From positions 1 through 29,117 of the forward strand of contig CANRAI010000004.1 in assembly GCA_947628555.1 (NCBI GenBank): DNA of 29,117 bases. Direction: 5' to 3'. The position numbers were made by a program, and so were the translations under genes. The first letter of the stretch is position 1, and every line of letters starts with the position of its first letter. This document shows, piece after piece, positions 16,417-23,318 of this stretch. The stretch is from an uncultured Clostridia bacterium. Its GTDB lineage: Bacteria > Bacillota > Clostridia > Christensenellales > Borkfalkiaceae. Under the pieces are notes generated by a model. The model was not told the origin of the DNA and did not search any database. It was given only the letters and a program-made list of their open reading frames with translations.

Positions 16417-17256
16417 CTATACGCTATCCCATTTTTCCCTTATAAACCGTGTGCACGGGATAATATCGTCCCCCGTAGTGCCTTCGAGGACGAGTACGGC
16501 GTTTTCGTCGTACTCCTTTATCCTGCCGAGAATTCTGCCGAAATCGAACATTCCTTTCCCGGGTGCGACCTGTTTCAGCTGTCCGTCCCCGAAAACGCAG
16601 TCCTTTATGTGGAAAACTTCGATTTTATCCTCGAAAGTTCTCAAACCCTCGTCGAGAATTTCAAGGTAATTCTGGTAGTTGCCGCCGTCGAGGAAGTTGT
16701 AAATGTCGAAAATTATCCGCACGTTGTCCGAATTTACACCGTCGTAAGCGCGTTTCAACGTTTTCACGTCGTAACAGACGTGCCCCGCCGCTCCTTCCAT
16801 TCCGACAAACGAACCCACGCTTTCGGCGTATGCGGCGAGGTCGCGGAAAGTTTCTATTACGGTGTCAAGCGCGTTTTCGGTGCGGTTCAATGGATTATAC
16901 GTCCATTTGTCGTCGTTGAAACTGCCCGTCTCCGACCCGACCACCGAACAGCCCAAAACGCGCGCATATTTAAGATAATCTTTGAAAATCTCCTTACAGC
17001 GGAAAACTTTTTCCCTGTCTGAATGGACGGGGTTGAAATAAGCGCCCAAAAGCGCCACGGAAATGCCGCCGTTTTTAAACGTTTCACCGATACGTCTTGC
17101 GTTTTTTTCGTTTATTCCCCCCGGAACGTAATTGATTTCGTCCATAAATTTATAAGGAACGAGCTGCACAGCGGAAACGCCGCAGGCTTTCAGTTTTTCG
17201 ACCGCCGCCTCCGCCCCCTTTACGCCGAGGTCGTGCGTGCGGAATGCAATTTTCAT
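16417..17256 (-). CDS. Sugar isomerase/epimerase-like TIM-barrel protein (xylose-isomerase-like, AP-endonuclease 2 fold)
   Basis: A 279-aa single-domain TIM barrel. The start at 17256 is chosen because AAGGA lies seven bases upstream; the frame opens earlier at 17277. Probable metal ligands are Glu154 (GMEG), Asp184 (IFDIYNF), His216 (FHIKDC) and Glu258 (VLEGT), the E-D-H-E set of xylose-isomerase-like epimerases. The late VAPGKGMFDFGRIL segment is typical of the family. The substrate cannot be read. Its place between kdgK and kduI points to a uronate, ketouronate or related acid as substrate. It could feed an epimer into the pathway or repair a side product. AP endonuclease activity is unlikely in this context. 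Confidence 0.85.
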   Translation of the reverse strand: MKIAFRTHDLGVKGAEAAVEKLKACGVSAVQLVPYKFMDEINYVPGGINEKNARRIGETFKNGGISVALLGAYFNPVHSDREKVFRCKEIFKDYLKYARVLGCSVVGSETGSFNDDKWTYNPLNRTENALDTVIETFRDLAAYAESVGSFVGMEGAAGHVCYDVKTLKRAYDGVNSDNVRIIFDIYNFLDGGNYQNYLEILDEGLRTFEDKIEVFHIKDCVFGDGQLKQVAPGKGMFDFGRILGRIKEYDENAVLVLEGTTGDDIIPCTRFIREKWDSV

Positions 17257-17274
17257 AAAATATCCTTTTCGCAA

Positions 17275-17299
17275 CAACAGTGCGGCGGCGCGGCTGTTG
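17275..17299 (-). promoter_or_regulatory. Intra-operon hairpin between kdgK and the TIM-barrel gene
   Basis: CAACAG (17275-17280) and CTGTTG (17294-17299) pair around a GC-rich loop. It lies just ahead of the ribosome binding site of the 16417-17256 gene and has no U run. It may be an mRNA processing or stability element; evidence is structural only. Confidence 0.35.
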
Positions 17300-17354
17300 C
17301 GAGGTTCAATGTCTTAATTTCTTTTCGGGCAAAAATCTTTTCGATAATCCCGTT

Positions 17355-18386
17355 TTATCTTTGAACGCGGCCCGAACCGTCTCCGCCCGACAAAGCCTCG
17401 ACTTCTTTCCTTGATACAAGATTGAAATCGCCGGGAATGGTGTGCTTCAACGCCGAAGCGGCAACGCCGAATTCCAAAGCCGCCTTCCAGTCCTTTCCGT
17501 CGAGGAAGCCGCAGATAGTGCCGCCCGCGAAGCTGTCTCCGCCGCCCACGCGGTCAACGATGGGGCTTATACGGTAGTTTTTGGAATGATAAAATTCGCC
17601 CGTAGCGCCGTTGTAAATGCACGCCGACCAGCCGTTATCCGAAGCCGAGTGCGAAACGCGCAGCGAGGAAATCGCGTATTTGAAATGGAAATCGCGGGTC
17701 ATCTGCTCGAATATGGACTTATAGCCTTCAAGTTCCAGCTCGCCGCTGGTTACATTAGTTTTGCCGAGCTTGTATCCGAGGACAAGCTCCGCATCCTCTT
17801 CGTTGCCTATGCATATGTCAACGTATTTCATAAGGTTTTTCATAACTTTTTGCGCCTTTTCGCTCGACCACAGTTTTTTGCGGAAATTCAGGTCGCAGGA
17901 GACAGTCACGCCGTGTTTCCTCGCCGCTTTCAGCGCCTCTTCCGTCAGTTCCGCGGCGGAGTCCGAAATGGCGGGAGTTATGCCCGTAAAATGGAACCAG
18001 TCGGCGTCCGAGAATATGCCGTCGAAATCGAAATCGGCAGCCGTAGCCGTGGATATTGAGGAATGTGCCCTGTCATAGACGACTTTTGAGGGACGCATAG
18101 CCGCGCCAGTTTCAAGATAGTAGATGCCCAGCCTTTCGCCGCACCTTGCGATATGGGGCGTTTCCACGCCGTACTTGCGCAAAGCCGCAACGGCGCACTC
18201 GCCTATCTCGTTGTCGGGAACGGCGGTTACGAATTCCGCCCTGTGCCCGTAATTCGCCAAGGAAACGGCTACGTTAGCCTCGCCGCCGCCGTAGTTTATG
18301 TCGAACTCGTCTGCTTGAATGAATTTTTCGTTGTTCGGAGTCGAAAGGCGGAGCATAATTTCGCCCATAGTTACAATCTTTTTCAT
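17355..18386 (-). CDS. kdgK: 2-dehydro-3-deoxygluconokinase KdgK
   Basis: Phosphorylates 2-keto-3-deoxygluconate to KDPG, the point where the UxaC-B-A route and the KduI-KduD route meet. The 343-aa PfkB-family kinase shows the N-terminal substrate loop NYGGGEANVAVSLANYG (31-47), VSCDLNFRKKLW (162-173), and the PfkB signature RVGGGDSFAGG with catalytic base Asp284. The length is close to that of other KdgK proteins. It is the first gene of the operon. The start at 18386 has GAGGA upstream. The KDPG aldolase that would complete the pathway is not in the window. Confidence 0.95.
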   Translation of the reverse strand: MKKIVTMGEIMLRLSTPNNEKFIQADEFDINYGGGEANVAVSLANYGHRAEFVTAVPDNEIGECAVAALRKYGVETPHIARCGERLGIYYLETGAAMRPSKVVYDRAHSSISTATAADFDFDGIFSDADWFHFTGITPAISDSAAELTEEALKAARKHGVTVSCDLNFRKKLWSSEKAQKVMKNLMKYVDICIGNEEDAELVLGYKLGKTNVTSGELELEGYKSIFEQMTRDFHFKYAISSLRVSHSASDNGWSACIYNGATGEFYHSKNYRISPIVDRVGGGDSFAGGTICGFLDGKDWKAALEFGVAASALKHTIPGDFNLVSRKEVEALSGGDGSGRVQR

Positions 18387-18529
18387 ATATATTCCTCACT
18401 ATTATGATTTTTTTCTCACTTTTTCAATAAATGAACGGCAAACCCGTTGAATTACCGACTATCCGTTTATCTTTTCTTTGGCGGTCATTTCAATCTACCC
18501 CCACTATAAGGTATATGATAACAATATAC

Positions 18530-18558
18530 ATTATAAAATAAAAATCAACCCGTTTCTA
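18530..18558 (-). promoter_or_regulatory. Probable promoter of the kdgK-uxaC operon
   Basis: On the minus strand TATAAT (18535-18530) with the weak -35 TAGAAA (18558-18553) 17 bases upstream. The -35 is covered by the left arm of the inverted repeat at 18542-18578. A start near 18523 would give a leader of about 137 bases. Confidence 0.5.
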
Positions 18559-18578
18559 TGCACAAAACGGATTGATTT
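18542..18578. promoter_or_regulatory. Inverted-repeat operator candidate for the kdgK operon
   Basis: AAATCAACCCGTTT (18542-18555) and AAACGGATTGATTT (18565-18578) match as inverted repeats at 13 of 14 positions, with nine bases between. The arm centres are 23 bp apart, about two helical turns, which fits a dimeric regulator. The site overlaps the -35 of the kdgK promoter. Related half-sites occur at 18442-18449 and 18461-18468. Confidence 0.55.
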
Positions 18579-18609
18579 ATACAAAATTTGGCAGAGAAAT
18601 AACTTCGCC

Positions 18610-18678
18610 CTAAGCTGCGGCGAGAAGATTTTTCTCGGCCGTGCCGGGTTTCGCCGAGCGCTTTGAACCACGGCTTAG
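18610..18678. other. Hairpin-rich segment, candidate structured RNA or dispersed-repeat remnant
   Basis: GC-richer than the AT-rich DNA around it. An outer stem CTAAGC (18610-18615) with GCTTAG (18673-18678) encloses CGAGAA (18621-18626) with TTCTCG (18632-18637). CCGTG (18639-18643) can pair with CACGG (18669-18673), in part competing with the outer stem. It lies upstream of the alcohol dehydrogenase promoter, so it is not in that mRNA. On the minus strand it lies upstream of the kdgK promoter. No known RNA family is recognised. Confidence 0.35.
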
Positions 18679-18758
18679 CGCGTACCTTTTCGACGGAATT
18701 TAATCCGAATGGAGCGGATTGTCAATATAAAATTTTAAAAAAGGTAAGAAAAGCGATA

Positions 18759-18788
18759 TTGACAGAAGCTGCCGAAACATAGTATAAT
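18759..18788 (+). promoter_or_regulatory. Consensus sigma-A promoter of the alcohol dehydrogenase gene
   Basis: TTGACA (18759-18764) and TATAAT (18783-18788) with an 18-base spacer, both perfect consensus. Transcription would start near 18795, about 25 bases before the ATG. A GGAGG site lies just ahead of the start codon. Confidence 0.88.
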
Positions 18789-18819
18789 ATAGTCAGATTT
18801 GGTATTTTGGAGGAAAAAA

Positions 18820-19983
18820 ATGAACGGATTTATCTACAACGTACCGACAAAGGTGTACTTCGGCGACCACCTGAATATGCTTGCGCCCGAATTGAAGAAG
18901 TTCGGCAAACGCGTTTTGCTTACTTACGGCGGCGGCTCGATAAAGCAATCCGGACTTTACAACAGAATAGTCAGCGAAATCAAAAAGGCGGGGCTTGAAC
19001 TGCACGAGCTTTCGGGAATAGAACCCAACCCCCGCATAGAAAGCGTGCGCAGGGGCGTGAATTTGTGCAAGAAAAACGAAATAGACGTAATCCTCGCCGT
19101 GGGCGGCGGCTCGGTTCTCGACGCCTCCAAGTTCATGGCGGCGGGCGCGAAAGTTGACTTCGACCCCTGGCTGTTCCTCTCCGAAAAAAGACCGGTTAAA
19201 AAGGCTTTGCCACTTATTACCGTACTTACTCTTTCGGCCACAGGCTCAGAAATGGACGGCGGGGGAGTAATCACTAATCTGAAAACCAATGAAAAGCTGG
19301 GCAGGGCGGACGACCTGCTGCGCCCCAAAGTATCCTTCCTGGACCCCGCGCTGACATATACGGTGTCCAAATTCCAGACGGCGGCGGGCGCGGCGGATAT
19401 ACTTTCGCATATTATGGAAGAATATTTCACCACCGAACCCGACCTTTATATGCTTGACGGAATTATGGAAACTCTTATGAAAACCGTCATAAAGTATGCG
19501 CCCATGGCTTTGGACGACCCCGAAAACGAAGAGGCGCGCGCAAACCTTATGTGGGCTTCGAGCTGGGCTATAAACGGATTTATAACGGGCGGCAAAACGC
19601 ACGAATGGAGCGTCCACCCCATGGAACACGAGCTTTCCGCTTTCTATGACATAACCCACGGGCTGGGGCTTGCCATTCTGACCCCGCGCTGGCTTAAATA
19701 CTGCCTCAACAAAAACACGCTGCCGAGGATTTGCCAATTCGGCGTGAACGTCCTGGGGATTAGTTCCCAGCTTGCGCCCGCGCTTGTGGCAAAGCGCGCC
19801 ATAGAACAGCTTTCGAACTTCCTGTTCAAGACTTTGGGATTAAGCAAAACGCTTACCGAAATAGGAATAGGCCGCAAGGACTTCAAGCAGATGGCGCAGA
19901 AAGCCACCTGCGGCGGAATTATAAATGGTTTTATTCCCCTTAACGCCGACGACGTGGAAAAAATCTACGAAATGTGTCTTTGA
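18820..19983 (+). CDS. Iron-containing alcohol dehydrogenase (group III, YqhD/butanol dehydrogenase type)
   Basis: NAD(P)H-dependent interconversion of aldehydes and alcohols in the cytoplasm. From ATG 18820 (GGAGG upstream; the frame opens at 18799) it is 387 aa. The nucleotide site shows YGGGSIKQSGLY (36-47) and VGGGSVLDASK (94-104). Metal ligands are Asp193 and His197 (ADILSHIME), His266 (SVHPMEHELSA) and His280 (ITHGLGLA). The 14-residue spacing of the last two matches YqhD. It has its own consensus promoter and a strong terminator, so it is a single-gene unit. A link to uronate metabolism is not evident. It may reduce aldehydes or reoxidise cofactor during sugar-acid fermentation. Confidence 0.93.
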   Translation: MNGFIYNVPTKVYFGDHLNMLAPELKKFGKRVLLTYGGGSIKQSGLYNRIVSEIKKAGLELHELSGIEPNPRIESVRRGVNLCKKNEIDVILAVGGGSVLDASKFMAAGAKVDFDPWLFLSEKRPVKKALPLITVLTLSATGSEMDGGGVITNLKTNEKLGRADDLLRPKVSFLDPALTYTVSKFQTAAGAADILSHIMEEYFTTEPDLYMLDGIMETLMKTVIKYAPMALDDPENEEARANLMWASSWAINGFITGGKTHEWSVHPMEHELSAFYDITHGLGLAILTPRWLKYCLNKNTLPRICQFGVNVLGISSQLAPALVAKRAIEQLSNFLFKTLGLSKTLTEIGIGRKDFKQMAQKATCGGIINGFIPLNADDVEKIYEMCL

Positions 19984-20004
19984 AAAACTTGCCGATACGG
20001 GTTA

Positions 20005-20038
20005 AGCCCCCGAAGCGCAGCCTTGCGCTTCGGGGGCT
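20005..20038 (+). terminator. Terminator of the alcohol dehydrogenase gene
   Basis: A perfect 15-bp GC-rich stem with a four-base loop lies 22 bases after the stop codon. The T run behind it is short (ATTTA), but the stem is very stable. Confidence 0.8.
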
Positions 20039-20113
20039 ATTTACGCGACAGGCCGAACTGCCAAAGGCGATGTAAAGTGGGAATTTAAATTTTGACCAAA
20101 TTTTATAAAAGTA

Positions 20114-20142
20114 TTGAAAATGCGGGCGAAAAGTGATAAAAT
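20114..20142 (+). promoter_or_regulatory. Promoter of the GH43-MATE-deacetylase operon
   Basis: TTGAAA (20114-20119) and TAAAAT (20137-20142) with a 17-base spacer, preceded by an AT-rich stretch (20084-20110) that could act as an UP element. Transcription would start near 20149. Confidence 0.75.
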
Positions 20143-20149
20143 GTTAATT

Positions 20150-20167
20150 GGTGGTAGTTGTACCGCC
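20150..20167 (+). promoter_or_regulatory. 5'-end hairpin of the GH43 operon transcript
   Basis: GGTGGTA (20150-20156) and TACCGCC (20161-20167) pair over seven positions (one G-U in RNA) around a GTTG loop, at or next to the predicted transcription start. It may protect the 5' end or serve as an operator at DNA level. Confidence 0.4.
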
Positions 20168-20197
20168 CGACTTTACGAAAGAACTTTCAGGTGAATC

Positions 20198-21700
20198 ATG
20201 CAATACGAAAACCCCGTGATACTTTCAGACTATTCCGACCCCGACGTAATCAGAGTGGGCGGCGACTTTTATATGGTGGCGTCCTCCTTCAACCATGTGC
20301 CGGGCGTGCCCGTCCTCCATTCGAAAAATCTTGTGGAGTGGGAACTTATAAACTACGTATTGCCGCAAATACCCTTCGAACGCTTCGATAAGGTCCGTCA
20401 CGGCGAAGGCGCGTGGGCGCCTTCACTGCGTTTTCACGACGGAAAATTCTACTGTCTTATACCCTTTCCCGACGAAGGAATTTTCGTATCCGAAACGGAC
20501 GACCCGTACGGGAAATGGTCGCTTATACGCCCGCTTCTCGTCGGCAAGGGCTTCGAAGACCCCTGCCCCATATGGGCGCACGGCAAGTGCTTTGTGGCGT
20601 TCGCGTTCGCCAAAAGCCGCATAGGTTTTAATTCGCGCATTGCCGTTTTCGAAACCGATTCCGAACTTAAAACTCCCGCCGACAAATACGCTTACGTGTA
20701 TGACGGCCACGACCACAACCCCTGCATAGAAGGTCCGAAATTTTACAGACGGGGCAAGTATTTTTACATTCTCGCGCCCGCGGGCGGCGTTTCTTCGGGC
20801 TGGCAGACGGCACTGCGTTCGGAAAAAATTTACGGTCCTTACGAAAGCAAAATAATTATGACGCAGGGTGGAACGGATATAAACGGGCCCCACCAGGGCG
20901 CGCTTATAGACCTCGACGACGGCGGCAGAAAATGGGCGTTTATGCACTTTCGGGACATGGGCGCTTACGGCAGGACGACGTACTTGCAGCCCGTGAAATG
21001 GATTAACGATTGGCCCCTTTGCGGCGAGCTCGACGGCGACAACCTGCCGGGGCACCCCGTGCGATTCGGCGAATATCCCGTGAATTTACAGACGGGCTAC
21101 ACGATAGACCCCAACGACGAATTTGAGGGTGACAGGCTTTCGCTTAAATGGCAGACGCCCGCCAACCCCGCGGAGGGCTGGTATTCGTTTAAAAAGGGCT
21201 TGAAATTGAACTGCGTTTATTATGACAAAAACGCTCTGTCCGACTTGCCGCAGCTTATAATGCAAAAAGTCTGTTACGCGAATTTTTCCATAAAATGCAA
21301 GTGCAGGCTGAATCTTTTAAACGACGGCGACGAAGTAGGACTGACGGTGTTCGGCAAGGAATATTCGTACATATGCGTAGTGCGCGCGGAAGGAAGGAAT
21401 TACCTTGAAATAAGAAAGGGCGAAATCGGCGGCGAAGAGGACGAAACGCTTTGCCGCAGCCAGCCATACGACGACAGATACGTCACATTCCAGATAACTG
21501 CGAAATCCGAAGACCCTAACCGTCTTGTAATAAAATACACCTTCGGCGGAAGCGCGTTCACGCGGAAATTTTATGCCGCCCCGGGTGTATGGACTGGCGC
21601 AAAGCTTGGAATATACGCGCGTTCGGGCGTTCAGTCGGACGGATACGGAATATTCAAATTCTTCCGCGTCACCTGCACCGATAAAAGGGTGAAGAAATAA
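20198..21700 (+). CDS. Glycoside hydrolase family 43 (beta-xylosidase/alpha-arabinofuranosidase type), cytoplasmic
   Basis: Cleaves terminal xylosyl or arabinosyl residues from imported oligosaccharides. The 500-aa protein has an N-terminal five-bladed propeller (about 1-310). Catalytic residues fit GH43: base Asp14 (SDPDVIRV), pKa-modulating Asp121 (FEDPCPIW) and acid Glu178 (CIEGPKF). A C-terminal beta-sandwich of the kind found in two-domain GH43 enzymes follows (about 315-495). There is no signal peptide. Start 20198 has AGGTG four bases before it. It leads an operon with a MATE exporter (29-bp gap) and a NodB-type deacetylase. The neighbouring pectin genes suggest pectic arabinan or xylogalacturonan side chains, but xylosidase and arabinofuranosidase cannot be told apart here. 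Confidence 0.93.
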   Translation: MQYENPVILSDYSDPDVIRVGGDFYMVASSFNHVPGVPVLHSKNLVEWELINYVLPQIPFERFDKVRHGEGAWAPSLRFHDGKFYCLIPFPDEGIFVSETDDPYGKWSLIRPLLVGKGFEDPCPIWAHGKCFVAFAFAKSRIGFNSRIAVFETDSELKTPADKYAYVYDGHDHNPCIEGPKFYRRGKYFYILAPAGGVSSGWQTALRSEKIYGPYESKIIMTQGGTDINGPHQGALIDLDDGGRKWAFMHFRDMGAYGRTTYLQPVKWINDWPLCGELDGDNLPGHPVRFGEYPVNLQTGYTIDPNDEFEGDRLSLKWQTPANPAEGWYSFKKGLKLNCVYYDKNALSDLPQLIMQKVCYANFSIKCKCRLNLLNDGDEVGLTVFGKEYSYICVVRAEGRNYLEIRKGEIGGEEDETLCRSQPYDDRYVTFQITAKSEDPNRLVIKYTFGGSAFTRKFYAAPGVWTGAKLGIYARSGVQSDGYGIFKFFRVTCTDKRVKK

Positions 21701-21729
21701 GCGGCAAAATCGTGTTTAAAGGAGAAAAA

Positions 21730-23316
21730 TTGTCAACCGCAAAGGGACGGAAAGTTAAATATACCCTTTTTACGGGCAAAGCGCTTTTTCTGCTTATTGC
21801 GCCGATTGTGGCGGAGTCCGCTCTTTCCATGTCTTTGGGGCTTGTCGATTCCTTTATGGTCAAGGATATAGGCAACCTCGGCAAGGCGATGGGCGCGGTT
21901 TCAAACGTGGATCAGATTTCGAACCTGATCATTCAACTTTTTACCGCGTTTGGCGCGGGCGGCGCGATACTTACTTCGCAATACCTCGGCGCGGGCAGAG
22001 AGGCTGACGCCAACAAATCGGCAAAACAACTTTTCGTGCTGATGCTTTCTATGTCGCTTGCGGTTATGACGGTTTGCCTTGCGTTTAACCACGGTATTGT
22101 AAACCTGTTTTTCGGGGATATGGACGGAGAATATCTGTCGCACGCATACACGTACTTTTATTTTATGGCGGCAAGTTATCCCTTCCTTGCGATTTTCAAC
22201 TCCTGCGCGGCGCTTCTACGCGCACAGCGCAAAAGCATGAACACTATGCTTTCAGGTGCAATTAGCTTTCTTATCAACGTGGCGTTCAACTCCCTTTTCA
22301 TCTACGTATTGGACTGGGGAATCGCTGGCGCTGCGGCGGCGACGCTTATTGCCCGTATCTTTCCCGCCGTGTTCTGCTTTATATTGCTTTCGAATAAAAA
22401 GAATACGGTCAGCATAAAACTGTTCGAAAAATTCCGTTTCAACGGCGGAATGTTGAAAAATATAGCTAAACTCGGCGTACCTAGCGGTATAGAAAACAGT
22501 CTTTTCCAGCTTGGAAAACTTATGACGGCTTCATTTATAGCCATTTCGGTATATAAGGTATTCCTTGACGGAAATCCCCTTAACACAGCCGACGGAAACA
22601 TAACGAATTTCCATGTGACCGCCAATTCCATAGCGATGAACATAAACTCCATTTCATCTATTGTGGGCAACGGCATAAACACTTCCGTTTTAACTGTTAT
22701 AGGTCAGGCGGTCGGGCGTGGCGACATAAATCAAGTAAAATTTTACATAAGACGTATGCTGCTTATCTCCTATATAGGCAACGCGTGTTGCGTTGCGTTC
22801 GCCATGGGAATGTCGCCCGTGCTGATAGGGGTTTTCGGCAGCAACATAACCCCTGAAACCGCTAAGATTGCGCAGAACTGCCTGTGGCTGTGCCTTACGG
22901 CGCAGTTTATAACCTACCCCCTTTCTTTCGGGCTGCCCGCAGTTTTAAAGGCGACAAGCGACGTAAAATACGTCATGGTCGCGGCGATTATGTCCATGCT
23001 TATCTTCCGCGTAGGCCTTTGTTTCGTACTGACAACCGACCGCCTTCCTTTTCAGCTCGGAGCGATGGGCTTATGGACGGGAATGGTTGCCGATTGGGGC
23101 GTGCGCTCCTTGCTGTTCGGCGGCAGGGTGCTTTCAGGCAGATGGAAAAAGTCTTCGGGTATGCTTGACGGGAAAGCTGTAAAAACGGACGCAACTTCGG
23201 GGATTACGGAAAATACAACCCCGACCGGAGAAAGCCGTATAGTGTGCGAGCAATCCTGCGGCGTTGAAAACGCGCAAGAAAGCGCAAAAAAAGAGAGTCC
23301 GGGCGAGGAGAATTGA
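21730..23316 (+). CDS. MATE family membrane exporter
   Basis: Cation-coupled multidrug/toxin exporter family protein with about twelve predicted helices. The start is placed at TTG 21730 because AAAGGAG lies five bases upstream; a GTG at 21712 is in frame but lacks a site. This gives 528 aa. The hydrophobic core spans about 10-470 in two homologous halves, opening with LFLLIAPIVAESALSMSLGLVDSFMV. A polar tail of about 55 residues rich in Thr, Glu and Lys follows and is not typical. Located between a GH43 enzyme and a deacetylase, it may export something linked to carbohydrate breakdown, or it may just be co-located. Substrate unknown. Confidence 0.92.
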   Translation: MSTAKGRKVKYTLFTGKALFLLIAPIVAESALSMSLGLVDSFMVKDIGNLGKAMGAVSNVDQISNLIIQLFTAFGAGGAILTSQYLGAGREADANKSAKQLFVLMLSMSLAVMTVCLAFNHGIVNLFFGDMDGEYLSHAYTYFYFMAASYPFLAIFNSCAALLRAQRKSMNTMLSGAISFLINVAFNSLFIYVLDWGIAGAAAATLIARIFPAVFCFILLSNKKNTVSIKLFEKFRFNGGMLKNIAKLGVPSGIENSLFQLGKLMTASFIAISVYKVFLDGNPLNTADGNITNFHVTANSIAMNINSISSIVGNGINTSVLTVIGQAVGRGDINQVKFYIRRMLLISYIGNACCVAFAMGMSPVLIGVFGSNITPETAKIAQNCLWLCLTAQFITYPLSFGLPAVLKATSDVKYVMVAAIMSMLIFRVGLCFVLTTDRLPFQLGAMGLWTGMVADWGVRSLLFGGRVLSGRWKKSSGMLDGKAVKTDATSGITENTTPTGESRIVCEQSCGVENAQESAKKESPGEEN

Positions 23317-23318
23317 AT

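Larger units (their letters stand above)
18387..18758. other. Intergenic region between kdgK and the alcohol dehydrogenase gene
   Basis: This stretch separates two diverging genes. It contains the kdgK leader with a possible nine-codon upstream frame (18488-18459), the kdgK promoter, the inverted repeat at 18542-18578, the hairpin-rich segment at 18610-18678 and a small hairpin at 18703-18721 (AATCCG and CGGATT, seven-base loop). The open frame at 18478-18666 has no ribosome binding site and no protein-like character, and is not called as a gene. Confidence 0.7.

Noticed and set aside
18542..18578. Reading the inverted repeat as a transcription terminator
   Set aside because: The stem is AT-rich, no U run follows on either strand, and it overlaps a promoter between divergent genes, where no transcript needs terminating.
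18478..18666. A 62-codon plus-strand open frame in the kdgK-alcohol dehydrogenase intergenic region
   Set aside because: No ribosome binding site, no homology recognised, and it runs through the inverted repeat and hairpin-rich segment, which explain the sequence better.
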